A stretch of 64,000 nt of DNA from Terrabacter tumescens (lineage in GTDB: Bacteria; Actinomycetota; Actinomycetes; Actinomycetales; Dermatophilaceae). Both the position numbers and the translations under genes were made by a program. The stretch is from assembly GCF_014646815.1 (NCBI RefSeq), contig NZ_BMNZ01000003.1:62001-126000 (forward strand). The letters run 5' to 3'. The notes beneath the pieces were generated by a model, which was not told the DNA's origin, did not search any database, and worked only from the letters and a program-made list of their open reading frames with translations. Of this stretch, positions 22,374 through 30,752 are shown piece by piece. Every line of letters begins with the position of its first letter. Position 1 is the stretch's first letter.

Positions 22374-23321
22374 CTAGAAGAGGGCGCTCATGAGGGACTT
22401 GCGGGCCCTGGCGACCCGCTCGTCGGTGACCCCGACGACCTCGAAGAGCTCGACGAGGTGCTCACGGGCCTTGTTGCGGTCGGCGTCGGCCGTGACCCGC
22501 ACCGTGTCGATGAGGCGCAGGAACGCGTCCTCGACGTGGCCACCGAGCAGGTCGAGGTCGGCGACGAGGATCTGCGCGTCGACGTCGGTCGGCGCGGCGG
22601 CCGCGGCGGCGCGAGCGGCCTGGAGGTCGGCGCCCTGGGTGCGCTGCATGAGGCCCACCTGGGCGAGGCCGAGCTTGGCGTCGGTGTCGGCCGGGCTCTG
22701 CGCGAGGGCCTCGCGGTAGGCCGCGGCGGCGGTGTCGAGGTCCCCGGCCTCGATGGCGTCGAAAGCCTTCTGGTGGAGCGGCGGCAGGGGCTGCTCCGGC
22801 TCGGGCTCACCGGCCTCGGCAGCGGCGCCGTCGCCCCCCGGGACGGTGCCCGTGACGCCGTGCTGGGCCGCGAGCTGCAGGACCTGGTCGATGACGGCCG
22901 CGACCTGCGCCTCGGGCTGCACGCCCTCGAAGAGGGGGACGGGCTGGCTCTGGACGAAAGCGAAGCTCACGGGGACGGCCTGGACCTGGAAGGCCTGCAG
23001 GATCGTCGGGTTGGCGTCGACGTCGACGGTCACGAGCTGGAAGCGGCCGCCGTAGCGGCGCGCGACCGAGCCGAGGGTCGTGACGAAGTCGGCCGACTCC
23101 TGGAGCCGCGGTGACCACAGCACCATGACCACGGGGTGCCGGTCCGAGGCCGCGATGACCTCGCGGATCGAGGCGTCAGTGCCCTCGATGACGAGGCCAG
23201 CACCGTCCGCGGAGGTGGAGGCCGCGCCGGATGCGGGGCCAGCCGGCGGGGCCGGACGCTTGAGCGATGACAGGTCGACGGCACCGCGAAGTGCTGCTGC
23301 GGTGAATGGCTGGTGACTCAT
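22374..23321 (-). CDS. Thioredoxin-fold/TPR co-chaperone (YbbN/CnoX-like)
   Basis: A protein of 315 aa. Residues about 45-150 form a thioredoxin fold in which the CxxC site is replaced (VVMVLWSPRLQESADF), with the cis-Pro region VQAVPVSFAF intact. The C-terminal 130 residues are TPR-like helices beginning LHQKAFDAIEAGDLDTAAAAYREAL. This layout is that of YbbN/CnoX, a chaperone-assisting protein; loss of the cysteines is common in the family, so a thiol-disulfide role is unlikely. It is transcribed with or just before the lipoprotein gene's divergent neighbourhood and ends at the hairpin at 22313. Confidence 0.9.
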   Translation of the reverse strand: MSHQPFTAAALRGAVDLSSLKRPAPPAGPASGAASTSADGAGLVIEGTDASIREVIAASDRHPVVMVLWSPRLQESADFVTTLGSVARRYGGRFQLVTVDVDANPTILQAFQVQAVPVSFAFVQSQPVPLFEGVQPEAQVAAVIDQVLQLAAQHGVTGTVPGGDGAAAEAGEPEPEQPLPPLHQKAFDAIEAGDLDTAAAAYREALAQSPADTDAKLGLAQVGLMQRTQGADLQAARAAAAAAPTDVDAQILVADLDLLGGHVEDAFLRLIDTVRVTADADRNKAREHLVELFEVVGVTDERVARARKSLMSALF

Positions 23322-23335
23322 AGATCAATCCTGCC

Positions 23336-24322
23336 TCACCGACCCGAGCCGGCGACGAGCTGGTCGGACGCGGCGACGATGCGCGCCTGTCCCGACGCGG
23401 GGATGACGACGGCGATGATCTCGTTCGAGGTCAGGTTGGCCTCGGTCGTGATCTGCTTGATGCCGGTCAGGAGCGTGAGGTCCTTGGCCGGGGTGAGCTT
23501 GACGGGAGTCCGCATGGCGATCGCGTCGTTGCGCACGAGGTGGGCGAAGACGATGGCGCCCTTGCCGTCTTTGAGCCGCAGACCGCCGATGATGCCCTTG
23601 GGCTCGTGCTCCTGGGTGAAGGCGCCCTGGTTGTTGAGGGCCTGCGACTGGGCGCGGGCCGACTGGCGCAGCTGCTCCGAGAGGGGGTCGGCGGCGAGCA
23701 CCTTCGTGGCCGTCGGCTCCGGGAACTTCACCGAGGCGGCGAAGGCCGCGACGACGTCGTCGGGCTTGGCGCTGAGGCCCGAGCCGTCCCCGACGGCTGC
23801 CGAGCCGTCGGTCGTCGGGTCGAGCGCGTCGAGCTTGGCGTCGGGGAGCATCGGCGTCACGGCCGCCGCCTTGAACGGCGCGCCGGACTGACCGCCGACG
23901 AGCAGCACGAGGACCGCGGCGCCCGTCTTCTTGAGGGTCGTCTGCGCGAGCACCTGCTGGGGGGTGTCACCACTGCGGGAGATCGCAAGCACCTTGACGC
24001 CGGTGGTCGCGAGCTCGGCGTCCGCCTTCTCTGCCGCCGTGCGGCCGGGGAGCGTCTTGGCGTACGCGTTGGCCGACTCGAGGGCCGCGCCGACGAACGC
24101 CTTGTCCCGGGCTGCCGCGCCGGCAGCCGTCCCGTCGAGGGACGACGTCGCCGCTGCACTCACGGCCGAGGCGGCCGTGGTCTGGGCCGAGTCCGGGGCG
24201 ACGGCAGGGGTGCCCGCGGCGCTGCTGGTGCCGTCATCGGAGTTGCCGGTGCAGGCGGAGAGCATGGCAGCACAGGCGAGCGCGGCGGCCAGAGCACGTC
24301 GACGGGTCGCGGTGCGGGGCAT
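23336..24322 (-). CDS. Putative lipoprotein
   Basis: A protein of 328 aa. The start MPRTATRRR is chosen over longer options because it gives a proper signal peptide with GAAAGG upstream. A basic N-terminus and hydrophobic core end in the lipobox LSAC, with the lipid-carrying Cys at residue 24. An Ala/Ser/Thr-rich linker follows, then a soluble domain. No catalytic motif is recognised; segments such as TGVKVLAISRSGDTPQQVLAQTTLKKTGAAVLVLLV suggest an extracytoplasmic alpha/beta or NTF2-like domain, which is inference only. A short hairpin lies in the 5' leader at 24353-24370. Confidence 0.8.
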   Translation of the reverse strand: MPRTATRRRALAAALACAAMLSACTGNSDDGTSSAAGTPAVAPDSAQTTAASAVSAAATSSLDGTAAGAAARDKAFVGAALESANAYAKTLPGRTAAEKADAELATTGVKVLAISRSGDTPQQVLAQTTLKKTGAAVLVLLVGGQSGAPFKAAAVTPMLPDAKLDALDPTTDGSAAVGDGSGLSAKPDDVVAAFAASVKFPEPTATKVLAADPLSEQLRQSARAQSQALNNQGAFTQEHEPKGIIGGLRLKDGKGAIVFAHLVRNDAIAMRTPVKLTPAKDLTLLTGIKQITTEANLTSNEIIAVVIPASGQARIVAASDQLVAGSGR

Positions 24323-24352
24323 GGAAAAGCCTTTCGGTGACACAGGAGGACA

Positions 24353-24370
24353 GGCCGAGCACGCTCGGCC
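24353..24370 (-). promoter_or_regulatory. Hairpin in the leader of the lipoprotein gene
   Basis: GGCCGAGC-AC-GCTCGGCC is a perfect 8-bp stem about 30 nt upstream of the ATG. A TATCGT hexamer on the minus strand just upstream could be the -10 element, placing this stem in the 5' untranslated region. Confidence 0.4.
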
Positions 24371-24545
24371 GCGACCCACGATACGCAGGCACCGTGCTGG
24401 ATCCCCAATCCGTCGAAGCGGCTCGCCGGGGACATTTCCGGACGGTCCGGGCGCGGATCGTGCGCAGGAGACGGATCGGTGTCAGGCCGGTCACGCCGCG
24501 CCCGATGCGCCTGATGACCGATATGCGCATTTCGTCCTGCACGCT

Positions 24546-25049
24546 TCAGGCGCGCCGGATCATCCTCACCTCGGGCGTCCCGGTGGCCGGGTGCACGTCA
24601 CGCCCGCCCTCGAGGGCGAAACCGCGGCGGGAGTAGAAGGCCCTCGCCCGGGCGTTGCCGTCGACGACCCACAGCGTCGCGTCCCTGGCGCCGAGCAGCT
24701 CGTCGAGGAGCCGGTCCGCGACACCCGTGCCGCGGGCCGGTGCGGCCAGGTTCACGGCATACAGCTCCCACTCGGTGGGCGCGTCCTCGTCACGGCTCGG
24801 CCCGGCGCTGCCGAAGCCCGCGAGCTGGCCGTCGGGACCGACGACGACGAGCGTGCCGCCGGGCTCGTCCGCCGGGCGCGCCGCGATCCGACGCCAGTTG
24901 TCGGCGCAGCGTTCGTCACTGAGCCCCGCGAGGTAGTCCGCGGGCATGAGGCCGGCGTACGCGTCCCGCCAGACGGCCATGTGGACGCGACCCAGCTCGT
25001 CGCAGTCCTCGATCGCGAGCGGCCGCAGCTGCCAGTCCGGCTCAGTCAT
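24546..25049 (-). CDS. GNAT family N-acetyltransferase
   Basis: A protein of 167 aa. GNAT motif A is ELYAVNLAAPARGTGVADRLLDELL with the acetyl-CoA pyrophosphate loop (ARGTGVA). Motif B is VDGNARARAFYSRRGFALEGG. The start overlaps the stop of the preceding UPF0045 gene by 8 nt, so the two are translationally coupled. The substrate cannot be inferred. Confidence 0.92.
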   Translation of the reverse strand: MTEPDWQLRPLAIEDCDELGRVHMAVWRDAYAGLMPADYLAGLSDERCADNWRRIAARPADEPGGTLVVVGPDGQLAGFGSAGPSRDEDAPTEWELYAVNLAAPARGTGVADRLLDELLGARDATLWVVDGNARARAFYSRRGFALEGGRDVHPATGTPEVRMIRRA

Positions 25050-25356
25050 CCTGCTGACGACCGAGGGCATCCTCGAGACGCTCGAGCTTGCCGTCCAGCT
25101 CGCCGGTCCACCCGGGCCGGATGTCCGCCTTGAGCACGAGCCCCACCCGCGGCGAGGTCTCGGCGAGCACGTCGCAGCACTGCTTGACGACAGCCATGCA
25201 CTCGTCCCACTCCCCCTCGATCGTCGTGAACATCGCATCGGTGCGGTGCGGCAGGCCCGAGTCGCGCACGACGCGGATGGCTCGGGCGACGGCGTCGGAC
25301 ACCGATCCGGTGTCGTCGGCCGCGACGGTGGGGGCGACGGAGAAGGCGATCAGCAT
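25042..25356 (-). CDS. Thiamine-binding/UPF0045 (MTH1187 family) protein
   Basis: A protein of 104 aa starting MLIAFSVAPTVA. It has GSVSDAVARAIRVVRDSGLPHRTDAMFTTIEGEWDECMAVVKQCCDVL, the two-strand/helix pattern of UPF0045/YqgV proteins. Structural members bind thiamine or related compounds; that is family knowledge, not shown here. TACGGT 6 nt before the ATG gives a leaderless start, and the GGCATAC motif supplies part of that -10 element. Confidence 0.88.
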   Translation of the reverse strand: MLIAFSVAPTVAADDTGSVSDAVARAIRVVRDSGLPHRTDAMFTTIEGEWDECMAVVKQCCDVLAETSPRVGLVLKADIRPGWTGELDGKLERLEDALGRQQDD

Positions 25357-25362
25357 GCGATC

Positions 25363-25368
25363 ACCGTA
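25363..25368 (-). promoter_or_regulatory. -10 element of the UPF0045 gene
   Basis: TACGGT on the minus strand is embedded in GGCATACGGT and ends 6 nt before ATG 25356. Confidence 0.5.
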
Positions 25369-25426
25369 TGCCGCCGGCGGACCTGTCGCACGGCCACCCC
25401 CAGCCCTGCCTCGACCACGCGCCGGC

Positions 25427-26434
25427 TCAGAAGGCCTTCCTCATCGTCAGTGCCTCCTCGATGATCTCGAAGCCGAGGTCCTGGTTGATGCGGACCATCC
25501 AGGGGTTCTGCTCGTCGTTCATCGTCTGGACCGAGCGTCGTTCCGGCGCAAGGCGGCCCAGCTCCCTGAGGTTGGCCGCCTTGACGGCCATGCCGAGGCG
25601 GTGACCCCGGTGCTCCGGCAGCACGAGGGTGCCCCACTGGAAGACGACATCAGGGTCTCCGGACGGGACGGCGAGGTCGGTGTAGGCCGCGACGACCCCC
25701 GTCTCGCGGTGCACCGCGACCGCCGTGACCATCGTGCGACCGGTGTCGCGCAGGTGGGCGAGCAGCGTCTCGTAGTCCTCCACTGTCATGGACTCCGGCT
25801 CGAACTCGACGTCGCCGGTGGGTGCGTCAAGGATGAGCCGGTTCGAGGCGTCGCAGACGCCCTGGCGGAGCTCGTCCGGCACGCCGTCGACGTGGACGGT
25901 GAGCTCGAACAGGTCGCCCATGGCCTCGGCGGCCCGGGACTCGTGACCGGCCAGGACGTCCGAGTCGACAGGTAGCGGCAGCGAGCGCACGATCTCGACG
26001 CTCGACACGGCATACCCACGCTTCAGGGCGAACTCGCGGTCCGCGTGGGACTCACGGTCGCCGACGGGGACGAAGACCTCGGTGAGCAGCATGTGCCGAC
26101 CCGCCGTCTCCGCGCGCTGCTCCGCCCACTCCGCGAGCGCCGAGCCCACGCCCTGACGGCGGTGCTCGGGGTCGACCTCGAGCTGCGACCAGGACTTGTC
26201 GAGGTTGTCGCGCTCCGGGAGGAAGAGCCGGACCCACCCGACAGGCGCGCCGTCGACGACCGCCACCGCGGTCTCCTCTCGCTCGCCCGGGAACGAGAAG
26301 CGCGCCATCTTGAGGAACTCCTCCTCGGTGCGCTGGATGGGCTGCACGCGCGAGACCGCCTCGCTGCGCGTGGCCACGCCGTGGAGCGCCTTGAGCATGA
26401 CGTCGTCGTCACGGTCGAGCGGGATGATGTCCAT
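25427..26434 (-). CDS. Tandem GNAT-domain acetyltransferase
   Basis: A protein of 335 aa with two GNAT domains. The first has SQLEVDPEHRRQGVGSALAEWAEQRA (about residues 80-110) and the second has GTLVLPEHRGHRLGMAVKAANLREL (about 270-295) plus MNDEQNPWMVRINQDLGFEI. Both acetyl-CoA loops look intact. Double-GNAT proteins of this length are common in actinobacteria (for example relatives of mycothiol synthase), but the residues do not identify it as MshD. Monocistronic. Confidence 0.88.
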   Translation of the reverse strand: MDIIPLDRDDDVMLKALHGVATRSEAVSRVQPIQRTEEEFLKMARFSFPGEREETAVAVVDGAPVGWVRLFLPERDNLDKSWSQLEVDPEHRRQGVGSALAEWAEQRAETAGRHMLLTEVFVPVGDRESHADREFALKRGYAVSSVEIVRSLPLPVDSDVLAGHESRAAEAMGDLFELTVHVDGVPDELRQGVCDASNRLILDAPTGDVEFEPESMTVEDYETLLAHLRDTGRTMVTAVAVHRETGVVAAYTDLAVPSGDPDVVFQWGTLVLPEHRGHRLGMAVKAANLRELGRLAPERRSVQTMNDEQNPWMVRINQDLGFEIIEEALTMRKAF

Positions 26435-26478
26435 CCCTCGACGGTGACACCGGGGGCCGTTGCCGCGCCAACGAATTA

Positions 26479-26493
26479 CGTATGCCGCGTGCC
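26479..26493 (+). repeat. Extended GTATGCC motif, intergenic copy
   Basis: CGTATGCCGCGTGCC, 45 bp upstream of the GNAT gene start. The 209-bp region between that gene and meaB otherwise holds a GATCGGGCGC block at 26547 and a block at 26582-26601 that recurs at 46425. Confidence 0.6.
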
Positions 26494-26643
26494 CCGCACA
26501 CGGCTGAGCCTCGCTCCCCGACGGGGCCCCTCCTGGTCGTGCATGAGATCGGGCGCCAGGTGCGTCATGACGACATCAGCTGCGCGACCACGCGCACGAC
26601 CTCGCGCCGCACTCAGCGTGGACGGTGTGGCGGCGCGACTCCG

Positions 26644-27609
26644 TCAGGTGCCGAGCTGCTCGAGGAGGCGGTCGGCGGCGGCATACGGGTCGATGCGTCC
26701 CGCGACGACGTCGCGGGCCAGAGCGGTCACGCCCTCGCGGCCACCGAGGTGACCGAGCCGGGTGCGCAGGGTGGCTAGCGCGATCGTCTCGATCTCGTCG
26801 GCGACCCGGCGCTCACGGCGCCGGTCGAGCTCGCCGTCCTCCTCGATGAAGGCCCGGTGCTTGTCGAGCGCCTCCATGACCTCGTCGATGCCGATCTTCT
26901 GTGCCGCAACGGTTTTCACGACCGGCGGACGCCACAGGCCCGGCTCGGTGCGGTCGCCGAGCGAGATCATGTGGCGCAGGTCGCGCACCGTCGCGTCGGC
27001 GCCCTCGCGGTCGGCCTTGTTGACGACGAAGACGTCGCCGATCTCGAGGATGCCGGCCTTGGCGGCCTGGATGCCGTCGCCCATGCCCGGCGCGAGGAGC
27101 ACGACGGAGGTGTCGGCCAGACCGGCGATCTCCACCTCGGACTGCCCGACCCCGACGGTCTCGACGAGCACGACGTCGCAGCCCGCGGCGTCGAGCACGC
27201 GGATGGCCTGCGGCGTCGTGAAGGACAGCCCGCCGAGGTGCCCGCGCGAGGCCATCGAGCGGATGTAGACCTCGGGGTCGAGCGCATGGTCCTGCATGCG
27301 GATGCGGTCGCCGAGCAGGGCGCCGCCGGAGAAGGGCGAGCTCGGGTCGACCGCGAGCACCCCCACCCGCAGGCCCCGCTCGCGGAACGCGCCCACGAGC
27401 GCCGTGGTCGTCGTGGACTTGCCGACACCGGGCGAGCCGGTGATGCCGATGACCCACGCGTTGCCGGCGTGCGGCGCCAGCGCGGCCATGACCTCACGCA
27501 GCGAGCCGTGGCCGTCCTCGACGAGCGAGATGAGCCGGGCCACGGCGCGCGGAGAACCCGCCCTGGCCGACTCGACCAGGGCGGGGACGTCGACGGATCG
27601 GCGTGCCAC
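26644..27609 (-). CDS. meaB: Methylmalonyl-CoA mutase-associated GTPase MeaB
   Basis: A protein of 321 aa. Walker A is GSPGVGKST (about residues 58-66); the Mg-binding Asp is in VLAVDPSSPFSGGALLGDRIRM, the G3-like loop VLVETVGVGQSEVEIA and NKAD gives guanine specificity. MeaB-type GTPases load or protect the adenosylcobalamin of acyl-CoA mutases. Here the likely client is the ethylmalonyl-CoA mutase at 41648-43729 and/or a methylmalonyl-CoA mutase outside the window. The GTG start lies 17 nt after the thiolase stop, so the two form an operon. Confidence 0.95.
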   Translation of the reverse strand: MARRSVDVPALVESARAGSPRAVARLISLVEDGHGSLREVMAALAPHAGNAWVIGITGSPGVGKSTTTTALVGAFRERGLRVGVLAVDPSSPFSGGALLGDRIRMQDHALDPEVYIRSMASRGHLGGLSFTTPQAIRVLDAAGCDVVLVETVGVGQSEVEIAGLADTSVVLLAPGMGDGIQAAKAGILEIGDVFVVNKADREGADATVRDLRHMISLGDRTEPGLWRPPVVKTVAAQKIGIDEVMEALDKHRAFIEEDGELDRRRERRVADEIETIALATLRTRLGHLGGREGVTALARDVVAGRIDPYAAADRLLEQLGT

Positions 27610-27626
27610 GAAAGAGGATTCGACCG

Positions 27627-28832
27627 TCAGGCGCTCTTGGGCACGCGGACGATGAGGGCATCGCCCTGGCCACCGCCACCGCAGAGCGCGGCCGCACCGA
27701 CACCGCCACCGCGACGCTTGAGCTCGAGCGCGAGGTGCAGCGCGATGCGGGCGCCGGACATGCCGATCGGGTGGCCGAGCGCGATGGCGCCGCCGTTGAC
27801 GTTGACCTTGTCGACGTCGATGCCGAGCTCCTTGGCCGAGGCGAGGCCCACGGCCGCGAAGGCCTCGTTGATCTCGACGAGGTCCAGGTCGGCGGGCGTG
27901 ATGCCCTCCTTCTCGCAGGCGCGCGCGATGGCACGGGCCGGCTGCTGCTGGAGGGTCGAGTCCGGTCCGGCCACCATGCCGTGCGCACCGATCTCGGCGA
28001 GCCACGTCAGGCCCAGCTCCTCGGCCTTGGCCCGGCTCATGACGACGACCGCGGCGGCGCCGTCGGAGATCTGCGAGGCGGAGCCGGCCGTGATCGTGCC
28101 GTCCTTGCTGAAGGCCGGGCGCAGGCCCCCGAGTGACGCGGTCGTCGTGTCGGCGCGGATGCCCTCGTCGCTCTTGAAGACGACCGGGTCGCCCTTGCGC
28201 TGCGGGATGTTCACCGGGACGACCTCGTCGTCGAAGAGCCCGTCCTTCCACGCCTTGGCGGCGAGCTGGTGGCTGCGCGCCGAGAACTCGTCCTGCTCCT
28301 CGCGGGTGAAGGCCTGCGAGCCGGTGTTGGCCTGCTCGGTCAGCAGCCCCATGGCCTGGTCCGTGAAGGCATCCCACAGCCCGTCGTAGGCCATGTGGTC
28401 GCGCATCGTCACGTCGCCGTACTTGTAGCCCTCGCGCGACTTCGTCATGAGGTGTGGAGCGTTCGTCATCGACTCCTGGCCGCCGGCCACGACGACGTCG
28501 ACCTCGCCGGCGCGGATCAGCTGGTCGGCCATGGCGATGGCGTTGATGCCGGAGAGGCAGACCTTGTTGATCGTCAGCGCGGGAACCGTCATCGGGATGC
28601 CTGCGGCGTGCGCGGCCTGACGGGCCGGGATCTGGCCGGCGCCGGCCTGCAGCACCTGGCCCATGATGACGTACTCGACCTGCTCCGGGGCGACGCCCGC
28701 CTTCTCGAGAGCGCCCTTGATGGCAACGCCACCGAGGTCCGATCCGGAGAAGTCCTTGAGCGAGCCGAGCAGGCGCCCCATGGGGGTCCGGGCACCGGCG
28801 ACGATCACGGAGGTGGGACGGTCAGCAGTCAT
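27627..28832 (-). CDS. Acetyl-CoA C-acetyltransferase (thiolase)
   Basis: A protein of 401 aa, condensing two acetyl-CoA to acetoacetyl-CoA or the reverse. The nucleophilic Cys is C92 in [12 protein letters not shown]. The thiolase signatures [19 protein letters not shown] (His) and [12 protein letters not shown] (second Cys) are present, as is NEAFAA. The upstream reading frame is longer, but [19 protein letters not shown] is the family start. Co-transcription with meaB and divergence from the epimerase gene point to a role at the entry of the ethylmalonyl-CoA pathway (acetoacetyl-CoA formation). Confidence 0.95.
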   Translation of the reverse strand: MTADRPTSVIVAGARTPMGRLLGSLKDFSGSDLGGVAIKGALEKAGVAPEQVEYVIMGQVLQAGAGQIPARQAAHAAGIPMTVPALTINKVCLSGINAIAMADQLIRAGEVDVVVAGGQESMTNAPHLMTKSREGYKYGDVTMRDHMAYDGLWDAFTDQAMGLLTEQANTGSQAFTREEQDEFSARSHQLAAKAWKDGLFDDEVVPVNIPQRKGDPVVFKSDEGIRADTTTASLGGLRPAFSKDGTITAGSASQISDGAAAVVVMSRAKAEELGLTWLAEIGAHGMVAGPDSTLQQQPARAIARACEKEGITPADLDLVEINEAFAAVGLASAKELGIDVDKVNVNGGAIALGHPIGMSGARIALHLALELKRRGGGVGAAALCGGGGQGDALIVRVPKSA

Positions 28833-28956
28833 GGGTGAAGCCTCTTCCGACGTCTTTGGGGGTGTCCGGACAACTGTAGTCGGGGCGCCTGCGAGGCTCC
28901 CGACGAGCATGACCAAGCGCACACGTCATACGCGGGTCATATGCCGTCACGCCCCC

Positions 28957-28962
28957 TACGTT
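28957..28962 (+). promoter_or_regulatory. -10 element of the epimerase gene
   Basis: TACGTT ends 7 nt before ATG 28970. An in-frame TTG at 28961 lies inside this hexamer and is therefore an unlikely start. Confidence 0.6.
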
Positions 28963-28969
28963 GGGAACC

Positions 28970-29410
28970 ATGAGCGCCACTCCCGACCCCCTCTTCACCC
29001 ACATCGACCACGTCGGCATCGCCGTGCCCGACCTCGACGCGGCCATCGCGTTCTACGAGGAGAAGTACGGCATGACGATGCTGCACGAGGAGACCAACGC
29101 GGAGCAGGGCGTGCGTGAGGCGATGATGGGCGTCGGTGCCTCCGGGTCGTGCATCCAGCTGCTCGCACCGCTCTCCCCCGAGTCGACGATCGCGAAGTTC
29201 CTGGACCGCAGCGGCCCAGGCATCCAGCAGCTGGCCTACCGCGTCAGCGACATCGACGCCGTGTGCGCGACGCTGCGCGAGCGCGGGCTGCGGCTGCTCT
29301 ACGACACCCCGAAGCGCGGTACGAGCGACAGCCGGGTCAACTTCATCCACCCCAAGGACGCCGGCGGCGTCCTCGTCGAGCTCGTCGAGCCCTCAGCCCA
29401 GGCCCACTGA
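28970..29410 (+). CDS. mce: Methylmalonyl-CoA/ethylmalonyl-CoA epimerase
   Basis: A protein of 146 aa of the vicinal oxygen chelate fold. It shows IDHVGIAVPDLDAAIAFYEEKYGM with the metal His, GSCIQLLAPLSPESTIAKFLDRSGPGIQQLAYRV with the second His-equivalent Gln-His region, and DAGGVLVELVEP with the terminal Glu. It interconverts R and S epimers of methylmalonyl-CoA, and in this family also ethylmalonyl-CoA, which fits its place beside the thiolase and meaB and near ccr and the mutase. Its 3' end overlaps the convergent GH15-like gene by 18 nt. Confidence 0.94.
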   Translation: MSATPDPLFTHIDHVGIAVPDLDAAIAFYEEKYGMTMLHEETNAEQGVREAMMGVGASGSCIQLLAPLSPESTIAKFLDRSGPGIQQLAYRVSDIDAVCATLRERGLRLLYDTPKRGTSDSRVNFIHPKDAGGVLVELVEPSAQAH

Positions 29411-30640
29411 CGCGTCGACGCCGGCCTGCCGGGCGGCGAGCTCGCTCTCGGTCAGCACGACGAGTGCGGCCGTCCACGCGAGCGGCGCCGGCCCGGCGGG
29501 GCTGCCGTCGGGCAGGACCTTCTCGGGCAGGCTCCCCCAGCTCGTGCAGTGGCGCTCGAGCCAGGTCATCCAGTGCTCGGCGACGAGCGGGTGCCCGGAC
29601 GCCGCGGCGGTGTAGGCGACCATCGCCGTCTCGGGGGTCCAGGACACGCCGTCACTCTTCCAGTCGACGCCCGGCGCCAGCCCGCCCGCTCCCCGCAGCG
29701 CGAGGACCGGGTAGCGGGCCCAGGCCCGCTCGGCCGCACCGTCCCCGAGGTCGGCGAAGGGCGGCATGAGCATCGCCACGGCGGCGTCGAGCCCGCCGGT
29801 GTGGCCGTGCCGCTCGTAGTCGGGCCCGAACTCCGAGCGGATCAGGGCCCGCAGGCCGCTCGCGGCGTGCGCGGCTCGACCAGCCCGTCCGCCGTCGCCC
29901 TCCGCGGCGAACGTCCGGGACGCCGCCTCGAGTCCGGCCGCCAGCGGTGCGGCCGTGCCCAGGGTGACCCGCCGCTCGGAGACCTCCCAGTAGTCGGGAG
30001 ACACCTCCGGCAGCCGCCTGCCACCGTCGGTCTGCGCCATGGAGAAGGCGAACGCGCGGTCGCGCAGGCGCCGGAGCGCCGGCGGCAGCACCCGGTCGGC
30101 GCTCACCGCCCGGACCCTCTCGAGCGACCAGAGGACCCACCCGGCGCCGTCGGTCTGACGTGGACGGTCGTCCGGCGGCCCCGACCCGTCGAGCCGGTAG
30201 CGGGCCTCGAAGCCGCCGTCCGGGAGCTGGACCCGCGCGAGGAAGTCCAGCACCCGGCGGGCGTCGGCCTCGTGGCCCGTCTCGGCATAGGCGACGGCCA
30301 CGAACGCGGAGTCCCGCGGCCAGGCATACGCCCACGGCCCGTCGGGCCCGGCCGCGACGGCGCCGTTCGGGCGGGTCAGGGCGTGGAGGTCCCGCAGCGC
30401 CTGCGCGGTGACGTCCGTGCGCGGTCCGGCCACGGGGACCGTCCCGTCGGCGACCCAGACCGCCTCTGCCACCGGGTCGACCAGCCGCGCGCCGAGCGTC
30501 GTCGGGGCGAGCACGGACCGCGCCCGCCAGCCGGCGTCGTTGCGCAGGACCGGCAGGGGCTCCTCGTGCGTGAGCCGCGGCACGAGGCCGCAGCCGGCCA
30601 CGACCACCGCGGCCAGGGCGCCCAGCACGGCACGTCGCAC
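29393..30640 (-). CDS. GH15-like (glucoamylase-type) lipoprotein
   Basis: A protein of 415 aa. The GTG start at 30640 follows GGGGAGG and gives a short signal peptide with lipobox VAGC (Cys at residue 17). The body resembles an (alpha/alpha)6-barrel GH15 enzyme: WAYAWPRDSAFVAVAYAETGH, GGFEARYRLDGS, QTDGAGWVLWSL, and near the end WGSLPEKVLPDGSPAGPAPLAWTAALVVL, where GH15 enzymes place catalytic and binding acids. An extracellular exo-acting alpha-glucosidase or trehalase is plausible; the exact activity cannot be read from sequence. Confidence 0.82.
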   Translation of the reverse strand: MRRAVLGALAAVVVAGCGLVPRLTHEEPLPVLRNDAGWRARSVLAPTTLGARLVDPVAEAVWVADGTVPVAGPRTDVTAQALRDLHALTRPNGAVAAGPDGPWAYAWPRDSAFVAVAYAETGHEADARRVLDFLARVQLPDGGFEARYRLDGSGPPDDRPRQTDGAGWVLWSLERVRAVSADRVLPPALRRLRDRAFAFSMAQTDGGRRLPEVSPDYWEVSERRVTLGTAAPLAAGLEAASRTFAAEGDGGRAGRAAHAASGLRALIRSEFGPDYERHGHTGGLDAAVAMLMPPFADLGDGAAERAWARYPVLALRGAGGLAPGVDWKSDGVSWTPETAMVAYTAAASGHPLVAEHWMTWLERHCTSWGSLPEKVLPDGSPAGPAPLAWTAALVVLTESELAARQAGVDASVGLG

Positions 30641-30738
30641 GCGCACCTCCCCTCGATCCCGGTCCGAGCTCCCCGTGGACCGGGCGCCAGTGTGGCACGC
30701 GACGGGCCGAGCCGCCTGAGGATCGGCCGGGCGGCCCG

Positions 30739-30744
30739 TAGCAT
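30739..30744 (+). promoter_or_regulatory. -10 element of the polysaccharide deacetylase gene
   Basis: TAGCAT ends 8 nt before ATG 30753; no Shine-Dalgarno sequence is visible. Confidence 0.5.
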
Positions 30745-30752
30745 CGGCTGCC

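Noticed and set aside
26435-26643. A small gene on the plus strand beginning near 26482
   Set aside because: The frame runs into the 3' end of meaB on the other strand, has no ribosome site and its translation resembles intergenic repeat sequence.
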